A stretch of DNA of 64,000 bases from Vitellaria paradoxa (Eukaryota; Streptophyta; Magnoliopsida; Ericales; Sapotaceae), in the NCBI GenBank assembly GCA_019916065.1, contig CM034244.1, positions 23,738,471 through 23,802,470 of the forward strand. Reading direction: 5' to 3'. This document shows, piece by piece, positions 45,636-57,564 of the stretch; within the stretch, counting starts at the first letter, position 1, and each line of letters opens with the position of its first letter. The notes below the pieces were generated by a model. That model made no database searches. It was not told the DNA's origin and saw only the letters and a list, made by a program, of their open reading frames with translations. Position numbers and translations under genes: made by a program.

Positions 45636-46534
45636 CGTAAGTTTGATTTTAGCATCAATTTATTAATGTTAATTAACTAACATTTATACAAAAATAATAG
45701 AACATTACAATAGTACGTTGGTGTATAAATTAATGCTAAAAATAATTGTTAATGTTAATTAACTTAATATTTCACAAAAATATAAAATTACAATTGTAGA
45801 TTAGTGTATGTTAAATAATGATATATATAAATTTGATGAATCGAATTTAAATAAAGTTAAATATATAGTTAATTCTTTTTCCATTGAACATGTGCGAGTA
45901 GTTACATGAGTTCATGGTTGTATAAATTATAAACAAGTGGATATTAAATATTTCAATATCTAATATTTTTTTTTGGATTTTTTTACCATAATAAAGAGGA
46001 TAAAAAAATAAAATAACAAAATAAAATTAAAATAGACTTATTTAACTATGATAGAGACAATGTTTTCAAAAATTTAAGATTAGACGACACTATTTTGATG
46101 TTCTCTATTATATAAAAAAAACTTAAAGAGGATAAGGAATCACTTTTAATTCTATAGATTATAAACTCATGTACAAATTATAAGTATTTAAATTTAAAAA
46201 TTAAATTTAATAAAATAATAAGGATAAGTATTTAAATTTTTCCATTTCTAATTTTATAAATTAACAAATTCATGAATGAATAAGGATTTAAATTTATAAA
46301 TAGTTGATAAGTACTTAAATTTATAGCTAATTGAACATTGTAAATTAACAAATTTATGAATGGATAAATATTTAAATTTATAAATAGTTGATAAGTGTTT
46401 AAATGGATAAGTATATAAATTTAAATAATTATCAATTATTTATAAATTTAAGTACATATGAAATTGTTAATTTGTAAACCAGGAATAGATAAATTTATAT
46501 ACTTGTCCTTGGTGTTTTACAAAAATTTATAAAT
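45636..46534. other. AT-rich loop between the two solo LTRs
   Basis: No gene. A block at ~45973-46140 recurs in inverted form at ~51890-52085, and a ~97-bp unit ('aaattaacaaatt(c/t)atgaatg.ataa...atagttgataag') repeats near 46256 and 46350. Confidence 0.6.
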
Positions 46535-46622
46535 TTGTTATCGAGTAAAGTATAAAAACTATTCCTACAGTTTACTCTCGATGTCAATTTTAATTGTAAC
46601 AGTTAAATCCCTACACTTTTAG

Positions 46623-49600
46623 TGTAATAACCTGAAGTCTTTCTTAATTAATTTGCTTAAATGTGGTGGTGATATTTATTATAGTAAAAATCTAGAAAAT
46701 TGAGAATTTGAAAATTTTTGGAATGATAAAATTAGTTGGAAAGATTTCCAGATTCAATTTCACCCTATGTGAGAGTTTAATGTAAAATTTTTAAATTTTT
46801 ATCCAAACAATTCCTAACCCGATTACCTATTTGGTTCAACCCAAGCCCATTAACCCATGGGTCAACCCATCCTTCGACTCACCTCAACTCACTTTGTCAC
46901 TTACTGAGTTGACTCATGAATAGTAACTCTCAATCATTTCCTTACAAACCTTATCTTCTTGCATCCATCCTCCCATACTTCTCCCGAATTATTTGGTTAA
47001 ATAGTAAAAAAAAAAAAAAGCAAGATTCCTGAATCATGCCACTTATTGTATATTCAAGATCCTACATTAAAGGCTTTCAAGCATGGGAAGTGGAGGTTGT
47101 CTTCTCCACCAACGCTTCTTCTACACCCCCATGACTTCATATAAAATGCTTCCTCTCTGTGAAAAAAAAAAATTCTAAGATTTTCAAAGAGTTGTGAGGT
47201 TTGTGTGCTTTCAAAAAAAAAAATATTATCAAGTGTTGGTTAGAGATTTGGTGGTGCTTGGAGGAAGAAGAAAAGCTTAGAGCTATACAGTTTGGTTGGT
47301 GTTCAAAGCTCAACTCCTCTTCCTTCTTAGACTTGGTCACCAATATCTTCATTGAGGTAGGACGATGAACCTCCTATAATGTGTTTGATGCCTTCAATTT
47401 GAACTAGAATGAACATGTGTAGGATTAATTTGAAGTTGAAGCATTTTCTGGGTTTGAAGTATGAAACTTGATTGTGATAAAATTTTTAGTTTACTATCTT
47501 CATAACTTTTAATATTGAAATTATATTTACATGTTTGAGTTTGCATTCTTGTTTGGTTAGTGTTCATATGTACTTATAATGATGATATATGGACTTAAGA
47601 ACACCAAATAGTTAATAGAATTGGTTGGAAAACAAACAGAGCATGTAGGTAAGAAAAATGAAAGAGCTAGACATCTTAATGAGAAAAAAAAAAAATAGAA
47701 TACCCCGCAACTTGGGTGCAAGGAAGCTGAAGTTTCGACCTAATGTAGCCCAGCGTGCTGACAGATCTCTGTTTGTAACTTCTAACGTGATTTTGGCCCC
47801 TAAAACGGTGGACTTAGGCTTTGGCTAAAACCTAAACGTTGTAGCCCTTTAAGTTTTCTTTCCAACCCAAAATGATTTGCATCAATCCGATTTGTGAGTC
47901 AAAAGTTATGCCCAAAACAATGAACATATGTAAAACTGTATTTTCTGAACAAACTGAATTCAAGGTTGTTTTTGAACCTTCAGACTTTAGAATTTTAAAA
48001 AGTGTAAAACATGAAATTTGTAGGTCTTGAAATCTAATTACTATAAATATAAAGTTTATAAATATTGGAGTTCTGTTCTATTGTATATGAATTTTCTTTC
48101 AAACTGCTATCTCTGCTTAGCCTTTAATTGATCTTTGTTTGAATTTTTTTATAAGAATTTGTATGTCTATGGATTGATTTAAATGTCCAATTACCCTCTG
48201 TTAGTTTTAAATATGTTAATGATTTCTATTCATGTGTAATTTTGTTCACAAGGCCTAATCTAGTAAATCACTTATACTAATTGATAAAATACTGAAATAG
48301 ACTGCTAAGTTGATACTACTTATTTATTTTCCGATTGATATGAAACTATTTTAAATTGGATATTATACATTATTTTGACACTCATTTATGATAACTAACT
48401 TAGACAATCAGTTTCATTATGAATAGTTGGATAACTTATTCAAACTAAAATGGCTAAGTAAAACCAAGTGTTTGATAAAATGCCAAATGAAACAATGGAC
48501 TTGTTCTTCCCTCATTTGGTCTTCCTTAAATGAATTTGATTTATTTTAAATGATTTTTTTAGGCATTGTTTTGTCAACCTAGCAAGTTATATAACTCTAT
48601 TTTTATGATTAGGTGAATTTAATGAAACTTATTTAAATACCTTTATAAACATTGGAATAATTCTATGGACATTTGTGGATGTCTTGAAGCCGAAAACCTA
48701 TGATAAGGGTTTGGTTATAAATAAGATGATAATTGGAATTTATTCAAATTATTTTGAATAATGTTATTCTCCTACTAAATCAAAAGTTTAGAATGTATTA
48801 GCTTTGTAATCTCGCATTGGCTTAATTGTTCAATTGATGTATTATACTATCCATTTAGAACAAAATAAAACTTACAAATTTTTCTAAAATTAAATATAAG
48901 CCTAAAAGAGCTATTTATTATCTTCATATTCCATAAAATAATAAAAATAAAGAGGAAAAAGAGGCAAAAATCGAGATCAAAGCCAATGAGGTTCGAACTC
49001 GCGACTTCAAATCGCGATTAAGGTCGCCCTCCCACTAAACTGCCAACATCGGCTTAATTAATATACCATTAGAAATAATTTTATTCTTATCAAAGGTAGT
49101 ACAGCAAACTTGTCAAAAGAATTAACTAAAATACTAATTCGAATTCTAAATTATTTCTAGCTACTTGCTACTTGTTAATTTACATGTAGTACCTAGCTTT
49201 GTGATAATAATATTGGTGACTAAGTTAAATCTTTGATTTATTGATAATTATTATGGAATTATGGATTGAGATAAAATAGTTAAAAAAAATATACTACATA
49301 TGACTGAATAATCCCACTTAGGATTCATCACCCGGGAACATTGCCGGTTGTTATTAAAAATGTCTTATTTCCATATAAGATACCCTTGGGAATGTAAAAG
49401 GGTGAGAAAAAAATTTTACGCACTCAGTGCTAAAATTATCTTTGGCAATTGGGTGATGGGTGGGTAGAAATGGCCTTTTAAGTGGAGATGAGAACATATG
49501 CATTTTATTTGGGAGATGCTCTCTTCTGACCTGGCCAGTCAGATAGCCAGTCACGACGGTTAGGTTTCTGGTGGGTAACACCATTGGAGTGCATTGGATG

Positions 49601-50650
49601 CTAAGCCCGTAAAGTCACTGGTTCTCAAGCCTAGGGGTAGAGGAGGACAGGAGTATGATTACCATAGGAGGATTTAGATTAAACCCCTTTATCAAATTTT
49701 ACTGTGACAAGCAACTTCTCTTGCTTATGTGTGAATGATGTGTTGGAATTATTTAATTATATTTAATTCCTTTTAATGAATATTTTATAAAAAGATGTAG
49801 AAAAAAACATATGAAACCTGTATCGTTATGGGGTTTGATTCCGAGACCTTAAAGATCTGAATCTGAGATCCCTACCATTGCGATACCGATTTTATTGTGG
49901 TACAAATAACAACATTAAACTATTTGACGTGTAAGTAAAATAGTAGTTACAGTGACAGCCTTATCGAATTGTTGTAAATAAAATTTACATTATTCAATTG
50001 GAATCTATTAAGTTATTTGTTACATAAACAGTATGCCACCTAATCACATTCACTGTATGGGATCACCCAATATAGTGTAGTATTATGACCACTGCTTATA
50101 GTCACCTAGGAGATTCTGATATTGGCCTTTATTAGCTCACCCCCTAGTGGGAATATTTTTTAGGATATTGAGCACAGGGATATTGAAGATGAACTAAAAA
50201 GAGATTAATTTCTCTTAAATATTCCACCAGAAGAGCTATCTATATATATATATTTTTTCTTACGCAACACTAGTAGACCCTATTTATAATTGTGGTCTAT
50301 AATAAAAATTGTTGGATGATTGTAATCATTAAAGTTAGATCCAGTTTGCTTTTATTTGGTATGTAATGTTAATCGCATGGTTGGAACACTTAGATGGCTC
50401 TGTAATACTATTCTCTATCTTTATTTTGTACTCTGCGGTTGAATCCTACCAATGATTCAGTCTAATGGCTTCTAAATATTGTTTGGGATAAATTAGGGAT
50501 TTTGAATACTTTAAATTTTTATTGCGAGTCAACCCCAGTTTGGAGGAAATTTGGGGTGTGACAACTATTATTATCATCTTATTTTTATACCCAACAAATA
50601 ATCCCAAGTTACCCTCGGGTATTCAGGTTATGAAAATCCGAGGCGTGACA
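46623..50650 (+). mobile_element. Solo LTR 2, same family as solo LTR 1, plus orientation
   Basis: 4,028 bp from TGTAATAACCTGAAG to CCGAGGCGTGACA, flanked by a perfect duplication TTTAG (46618-46622, 50651-50655). It lies within the MULE-like MITE, whose sequence resumes at once on the right. The whole LTR is the inverse of 41547-45630 with moderate divergence. Confidence 0.9.
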
Positions 50651-50711
50651 TTTAGTCGAACAGTAATCTGATCCTTCCGTCAACAATCCATCATAAACTA
50701 CCGTTAGGCTG

Positions 50712-50883
50712 AGGGTAAAATAGTAATTTTGACTTTCAACTTCCCTAAACCCACTATACAGACAAATTTGTAGTTACATGATGTCAAATATACATGCAGG
50801 GTAAAATAGTAATTTTGACTTTCAACTTCCCTAAACCCACTATACAGACAAATTTGTAGTTACATGATGTCAAATATACATGC
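50712..50883 (+). repeat. 86-bp perfect tandem duplication
   Basis: AGGGTAAAATAGTAATTTTG... to ...CAAATATACATGC occurs at 50712-50797 and again at 50798-50883 with no difference that I can see. It is inside the MULE-like MITE and must be recent. Confidence 0.93.
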
Positions 50884-51690
50884 CAGATCAGTTATATGCA
50901 CAACAAAAAAAATGAAAGGCAAAACAATAAAGAAACAGAACACAAATACCTCATTAAGTCAACAAGTTGAAGAGGAAGATAGCATGTCCTGCAACTTATA
51001 ATCACAATAGAATTCTAATTGTATCAAATCGACCATAGGAGACCCAAACACCAGGAGATACCCTAACAATTATTTTTGAAGACTCAAAGACACATTAACC
51101 GAAAACCTAACCATACTCACAAATGGAGCTGACCATTAAAGACACACACCATTTTATTGAAACTAACTACTATTTGATAACATCAATTCAAAGAAACAAA
51201 TTGACAAAGAGGGGACTAAATTTACCGAAATTGATTAATTCATGCCTGCGTAGTCATAATCCTTTGAATGATAACCACCACCTTCTCCACTTGTAGATTG
51301 GCACTATTGTTGGCGCTGGTGATAGTTATGGCAACAGTGTTGATGGAATTGGCTTTAGTTATGGGTTTGATACTATGGCGGTGGTTGTGTCTGTTTTCAT
51401 TCGTGCTCGATTCAGTTGCCAATGACGAATCTAGCATTGTCATTCACAAGCACTTGCACATACATACAACATATAAATACCTAGATTTGTATGTATATTT
51501 GCGCCAATATATGTACATCTACGTATGCACAGTGCATAACATAGACGATGGCAAAGTAATACCATGTAGGTACCACCACACAATGGACTAGAGCGTGCAT
51601 GAGAACAAATTATAAGACCGTGTCACTACCAGGAATCAGTCTATACAATGGGTTTGGGGAAGATGAAACACAAAATTATTATTTTACTCT
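50884..51690. other. Interior of the MULE-like MITE, no gene
   Basis: Short frames are open on both strands near 51240-51590 but have low-complexity products and no known motif. Confidence 0.5.
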
Positions 51691-51846
51691 TAGCCTAACG
51701 GTAGTTTATAACAAATTGTTGATAGAGGGACCAGATTGCTGCTTGACTAAAAGTGTAGGGCTTTGACTGCTACAATTGAAATGTGAGGAATTAAAGTGGT
51801 ACCAAAGGTAAATTGTCAGGGTTTTTTGTAGTTTACCCTTATTATC

Positions 51847-52420
51847 TATAGGTTTATAATAAGTAGAAATGGTCAATAGCAGTGACGCCTTATCCTCTTG
51901 AATTTTTTTTATAACATAAAAATAACAGAAAATGTAAGTGATGTCTTATCGTAATTTTAGAAAACATTGCCTTATCCTAATTTTGGAAAATCTACGTCGA
52001 TAGTATTGATGATTTTGCCTTTATCCTAGTAAATATATCTATTTTGACTCTATTTTGATATTTTCTCTCCCTACCCTTATTATGGTAAAAAGAACTCTCA
52101 ACGTTTAGTGCATATTTAATATTAGTTCTATTACAAATTGTAAAGTTAATTTTATGACAAATCCAAACAATTAACTAAAATTAGAAATAAAGATAATCTT
52201 AAATTGAAAAAAGGATCGAGTTTCGTAATCAAATTGAAAGAACAAGATTCTTGTTTCCTAAGTTGAACAAAAGAGTGAGATTTTCTTGAAATAATGCTAA
52301 TATGATTAGAAAAATGTTGATTAAATCCCAAAAGGGAACAAATTATAGAAGATCAAGAAGTCCAAATACGCTCCAAAGAGATTTGTAGGCAAGGCGTAAG
52401 TAGGGCGACCTTTTGACTTT
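51847..52420. other. Non-coding spacer with an inverted repeat copy
   Basis: The part ~51890-52085 is the inverse of ~45973-46140 (shared CCATAATAA..., AGAGGATAAG). The rest is unassigned. Confidence 0.5.
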
Positions 52421-52429
52421 TTGGCAGTA

Positions 52430-52920
52430 TACCACATAGGGAGGGGGCAGGAAACCCGATGGTTCGATTTATATTTCCTGGAAGATTTTATTTTCATTTA
52501 GAAAATTTGTCTTAGGAAATTTTTTATATATTTAAGTCCTAGTTGGATAGGACTTTATACCTCTATATACATGTATCCAGTCCTAATGAACAATATACAC
52601 TTAGGGACATATTATAGGGGCTCAGAGAGAGATTTTTATTTGTGAGAGTTTAACAATCTTTCTCTTACTTTCTTTCAGTATTTTCTTAACTTTCTAAGTG
52701 AATCAGGAAGTCCATTTGTGAGGGTTTGTCAAATGAATTGAGCAAGAGTAATGAAAGAATTTGTATGAGTGAATCATAGTAAATTCAAGTAGAGTCTTAT
52801 AACCCATTGATAGTAGAATTTGTATTTAAGGCTTTTCACCTTGTCAAAAGGTTTCCTTGTTATTCTCTAGTGTTATTTTCTTTACTCTGTATGTGATTGG
52901 TTGATTCAAAAATTTTCAAA
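52430..52920 (+). repeat. Possible LTR fragment
   Basis: Promoter-like order: 'tcctagttggataggactttata', TATA-like CTCTATATACATG (~52551), then C/T-rich leader DNA ('tctttctcttactttctttcag'). Ends and target duplication were not found. Confidence 0.35.
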
Positions 52921-54654
52921 AATTTTCAATTGGGAGTTAATATATATATATGAAGATATATATATATTAGACTTCTACAGTATATTGTTACAAATTGAGA
53001 TATTTATGTATGTATATTAATAATACTCATGAATATAAATGTGAGGGTTGCTGTGAAATGAATTGAAAGTTTATATCTATACATAAATGCTCATGTAAAT
53101 GTAAGACTTACTGTGTGGTTTATGCATCATGAATATAAATGTTAACGTGAATTGAATTTGAAATTTTTGAATGTACATTAATGCCGATGATTATAAATAT
53201 GAAACTTACTGTGTGAACTAAAATGGGAAGTTAGAAATGTTGCTGTATGAATTAATTTGCGAGTTAAAGTATGTATTAGACTAAGGCAGTATAGGTATGT
53301 ATAAATGTGTATACACAGATTTCAAATTAAAACATTCTTATTTTTTTTTATTTGTTTTTACTTATTAAATAATCAATTATTTGAACTAAGTGGCATTATT
53401 TAAGAATTTATTTAACAGTGGGTTGAACTTGTTTAGACTGAGAATTTTAGAGATAAATATTATTTTTTTATATTGAATACCTTATTTTATGATTTTACAT
53501 TGAATTAGACTATTATGTAAAAGATAAACATGAAATAAGGAACATAAAACTTAGGCCCGGGAGAATTTAATTCATAAGACTTATTAATTTAAAGGATGAA
53601 CATAAGAACCAAATTAGGGACTCTTGTGTATGTTGTGATATTAATTAAAGGAATTAATTGAGATTTGATTTTTGGGCTATTAAGGTCATTAAGGGTACTA
53701 GAAAGAGTGGGTTCTAAAGCCCAATGGTCGAAAGCTCTGAAATCTATGCAGGGTGGTTTAGCATAACCCATAGGTTAGAAACTTATGACTTGTATATACG
53801 GCTTGTACTAGTATATATTAGTACTGGGATTGCAGGACCGATTTGCTTACTGAGGTAAGATGAGAACATTTGGGACTTCAAGACCAATTGTACCTCACTA
53901 TTGAGGTTTGTGGATTCGATGAATACATCTGGGACTGCTAGATCAGTTGTACCTCATAGCTTAGGTTAGGGATTCGATGAGTATATTTAGGACTGCAGGA
54001 CTAGTTGTACCCCATAGCTTAGGTCTAGAGATTTATTTTCAGTTTAGTTCTCTGACTACAGATTAACTTTGCAGAGTTCCTGACCTATAATATGATATTG
54101 ATCTGTGGTGATGTGAATGTTGTGATGTGATCTATTTTAGCATAAGATTGTTGGATCATGGCTAAGTAACTATTTAATCAAAACAGTATGATTAAATATG
54201 GAAATTTTGGGAAATTATAAGATTATAACTTAATTAATATTGATTAAGTATTGATTGCTTTGCATGATTAAGAAATTACATCTTATAAATACTTTCTAAC
54301 CACACGTGGAATTTAGTGCTTACTCCTACCACAGTTGGTAATGTAAGGGTTGATGCTCGTGATGGATCAGTGGGTTAGCCAGCCATCTTAAATTGTTATA
54401 GTTGGCTCATTCGATTTACTTTGCATACCAACATTTTAAATTATGTTGTAATAAAGTATTGATTTGAGCCCATATTTGTGGCATAATTATGTAGCCCCTC
54501 TTTAGGGTATTTTTAAGATGTTTAGATATTCAAGAAATTGAATATTGTTTTATTTTATTCGCTTCTGGTCTGATATAATATATTTTTCATGGTTTGATAT
54601 TTCTTTATGGGTTTTGTCCCTACATCCCCGAGTCGTGGATTTCAGGGTATGACA
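52921..54654 (+). repeat. 5' LTR (partial) of the Tekay/Del-like element
   Basis: Its 3' end is GGGTATGACA at 54654, followed by a primer binding site and gag. The start is not defined, and I could not find a match to the first ~390 bp of the 3' LTR (62327-62714), so the U3 part may be lost or replaced. Imperfect ~58-bp tandem units lie at 53826-54045. Confidence 0.6.
53826..54045 (+). repeat. ~58-bp imperfect tandem repeat inside the Tekay-like 5' LTR
   Basis: 'ggga(c/t)t.c..ga.ca..ttgtacctca' then 'gattcgatga.tacat' repeats from 53826, 53872, 53931 and 53989. Confidence 0.75.
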
Positions 54655-54657
54655 GCT

Positions 54658-54669
54658 TAATATTAGAGC
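54658..54669 (+). other. Degenerate initiator tRNA-Met primer binding site
   Basis: TAATATTAGAGC differs from TGGTATCAGAGC only by two G-to-A and one C-to-T changes. Confidence 0.7.
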
Positions 54670-54983
54670 CTAGGTTTAAGAATACCTAGGGACAATGGAA
54701 AATTTTATGATTTTGGATTTATGTGCTTTGAAAGGTGTTATGCATGACTTGAAGTTTTAGACTTTGAAATTTTAAATCTTATAATTGCTTTTCACTTGTT
54801 TCTAGTTTTATGGCACCCAGAGTTACACCAATTGCTAGGGGTAGGAGGGGTAGGGGCCGTGGACAACCCAGAGGTCATGGGGTTCAGACCGATCATGGTC
54901 ATGGCCATGGAGCTTAGGCTAGTTTGGGTTGTAAGGCCCCAATTCAGGATGTTCATCCAAGGTTGACCCGCGAGCAGGGGTTT

Positions 54984-57564
54984 TGTAATATCTTGAATTT
55001 TCATATTAATATAATTTGATGGTTTTAATATGTTTTAGGCATAATAATATGTTAATTAAGTAATATTAGTCATTAGAGATGACCTAGGGGTGTGAATTTT
55101 GGAAGAAACAGGCAAAATAGTTCAAAAGTCAACATTTTGACTCGGGGGCATGTAGAGGGTGCCCAAGGTAGGGGAGGGGAGCCCTAGGCTCTAGGATGGG
55201 TGCCCATGGTCCATGAGGGGTGCCCCACTTGTGCAGACAGTCAATGGTATGGTGTTCTCTGGTTTGTCAGTCGAGAGCCCAACCTAAACTCTAGGTTTGT
55301 TGGGTATGGGAAAGGTGCTAGGCTCCTATAGAATGCTTGGGGGTTAAGCCAAACTTGTATATATGTCTATTTGAGGAGAGAATGAGAGAGATTTTTGGGG
55401 TATTGGAGGAGAACCAGGAGAGGAAGTTGAAACCAAAGAAAAATTTGAAAGGTTAGTAAGTTGCTCAAACCTTAACCAAATGTAAATTACTTTCAACGGA
55501 TTGAAATTGAGTTCTTAAGGAACATTTGCATGTATTTTGTTTGTTGTTTGGATCAAAGGGTGAAGAGATTAATCAAGCCAAAGTTGGGAGCCAAAACCGG
55601 GAATTCGTCATTTCACTTGATCCACTTTGTTCAAGTTTAAGGTAGTGTTTTCTAGCCTTATTTTAGCATATATGAGATGTTTTTGAGCTAGTAAATATTT
55701 TCATGAAATTTATTTAAGATTTGAAAACCATAAAGATGGAATTTGTGTGGATTGATGCATGTGTATATATATAAGTATATGTAGAATCAAGATTTTTGTA
55801 TTGAAGAATTGACTTTTTAGAGTCTTCTAGGTCCTTAACAACTCAAGAAAACGAGGTATGAGGTTAAATATTGGATTTAGTAAAGTTTAGAACCTAAAAA
55901 CATGAGCTAGAGCTTGAACCAGAACAAAGTAACATTCTGGACAGCAGAGTGGTGCCCATGATCCCCTGTCCAAAACTCCAGTTTTGCTGTTTAGTGTAAA
56001 AACTTGTATGGTTCAAAACTTAGACTTTAGAACATGAGATAATCAACCTTGAATGATTGAATAGGTGAAAAGTGTATGGATTAAAGTATGAAAATCAACC
56101 TTTGAATGGAGAAATTGGTTTTAAGACATGTTGGTTTAATATTTTGCCTTAAAATTTAATTTATATGTTCCATGATGGATTATGATGAACTCGTCAATTG
56201 TTTATTACGTTGAGCTAAAAAGGTGTAAGAAATATGATAAGGGAATGAGATAATGATACAATAAAGGGATATTTGAATTGAATAAGCAAAGATTATATTA
56301 AATAGAAGAATAGATGCTAAAATGATATGTTCATGGAAAAGAGAATTGGTATGATAAGAGAATAATATAATTATTATGAGCCTCTATTGAACTTGGAATT
56401 ATATGTTAGTTATTGTAATGATATTGTTGATTACACATTTAAGTAAGACGATAGTTGAATGATATGGTGATGCAGAGACAATCATGAAGATGAAATTGAT
56501 AAGTATAAAAAAGAAAATGTGAAGGGTAATGAGACACGTGGTTGGTGGATAAATGAAAAGAGGGAGGGTACTGAGATTACCCTAGGGATTGGTTTTCATG
56601 CGAGTAGGTTAGTAGCCTACAACATGACGGGTAAATAAGGCTAATCATGGCCTGGCTCTTATAGCCTTTAACGACGATGTGTAAATAAGGCTAATCGTGG
56701 CCTGGCTCATATAGCCTTTAATGACGACGTGTAAATAAGGTTAATTATGGCCTGGCTATTATAGCCTATAACAACGATGTATAAATAAGGTTAATCGTGG
56801 CCTGGCTATTATAGCCTATAACGACGACATGTAAGTAAGGCTAATCGTGGCCTATAACGACGATGTTAGTTGTGCACACCCCATAACTAATATGAGAATG
56901 AGATACGGATGAGGACGATTGTGTTGTGTTGGTTATGTGGAAATAATTGAGTAGGAAAAGAGATTTGACTTGACAAAGCATGACACGTATTTATATAAGG
57001 ATTAATTGATAATATTGCAATGTGTTGACATATGAAAGAATTTGAGTTTTACAGTGGCTTGATTTTAATGAGATCAGTTGAATTTATAATAATTGGTTTT
57101 ATATTATGATTTTACGTATTATATATGCTTCTATTATGCTTCCGTGAGCACAAGTGGATAAGTGCTCACGTCTCTATAAATTCTGTTGCAGGAGCAAATC
57201 GTAACAATTAGGTGGGCATTTGGTGGAATTACAAGCACATATGCTGTTGTGGATGTTTCATTTTCATTTGCTTAACTTTTAAAATTTACATTTGGATCTA
57301 TAATATTAAATTTAAAAGCAGAGATTATTTGATTGGGTTATGAAGGCCATAAGGCTTATCCTTACTTATTAAAATTATAGGGTTGTTGGAACTGTATAGC
57401 TTGACCATAGCCAATGCTTCATTTGTATTATGTTTTATAGTTACATTGTGTGGATGTTGCTCCAGGAAGGGGGGTTGCAATGCTCTGATCTGGGAATAGA
57501 TAGTCTAAGAATGATATATATGTAATTCACTCACTCCTCAGGTCACGAAATCCGGGGCGTGACA
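54984..57564 (+). mobile_element. Solo LTR 3 (Ty3/gypsy type) inside gag
   Basis: 2,581 bp from TGTAATATCTTGAATTTTC to CCGGGGCGTGACA, with a perfect duplication GGTTT (54979-54983, 57565-57569). Its sequence is unlike solo LTRs 1 and 2 except at the ends, so it is another family of similar type. It has no coding region. The gag reading frame on both sides is exactly restored when it and one duplication are ignored, which dates it after the host element. Confidence 0.9.
56631..56866 (+). repeat. 50-bp tandem repeat inside solo LTR 3
   Basis: GTAAATAAGG...CTAATC(G/A)TGGCCTGGCT begins at 56631, 56681, 56731, 56781 and 56831, an exact 50-base period. The last copy lacks about 14 bases. Confidence 0.95.

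Larger units (their letters stand above)
46543..51838. mobile_element. MULE-like MITE, split by solo LTR 2
   Basis: Ends read GAGTAAAGTATAAAAACT (46543) and, inverted, GGGTAAACTACAAAAAACC (51838). The inverted similarity continues past the insertion: CTACACTTTTAGT at 46611 and TAAACTACCGTTAGGCT at ~50695 match the inverse of ~51700-51760. Flanks are TTGTTATC (46535-46542) and TTATTATC (51839-51846), 7 of 8 matching. Without the solo LTR the element is about 1.26 kb. No transposase is visible. Confidence 0.7.

Noticed and set aside
41547..50650. A single giant foldback (long-TIR) transposon or a local inverted duplication
   Set aside because: Each arm has TG/CA-type LTR ends and its own different 5-bp duplication, and the right arm lies inside a separate MITE. 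Two solo LTR insertions explain all of this.
51240..51591. Overlapping frames on both strands as coding genes
   Set aside because: Products are repetitive (Asn/Thr/Ser or Leu-rich), lie inside the MULE-like MITE and have no family match that I recognise.
56631..56866. CRISPR-like array
   Set aside because: The 50-bp units abut with no unique spacers and lie inside a solo LTR in a plant genome. The same holds for the 79-bp and 86-bp repeats.
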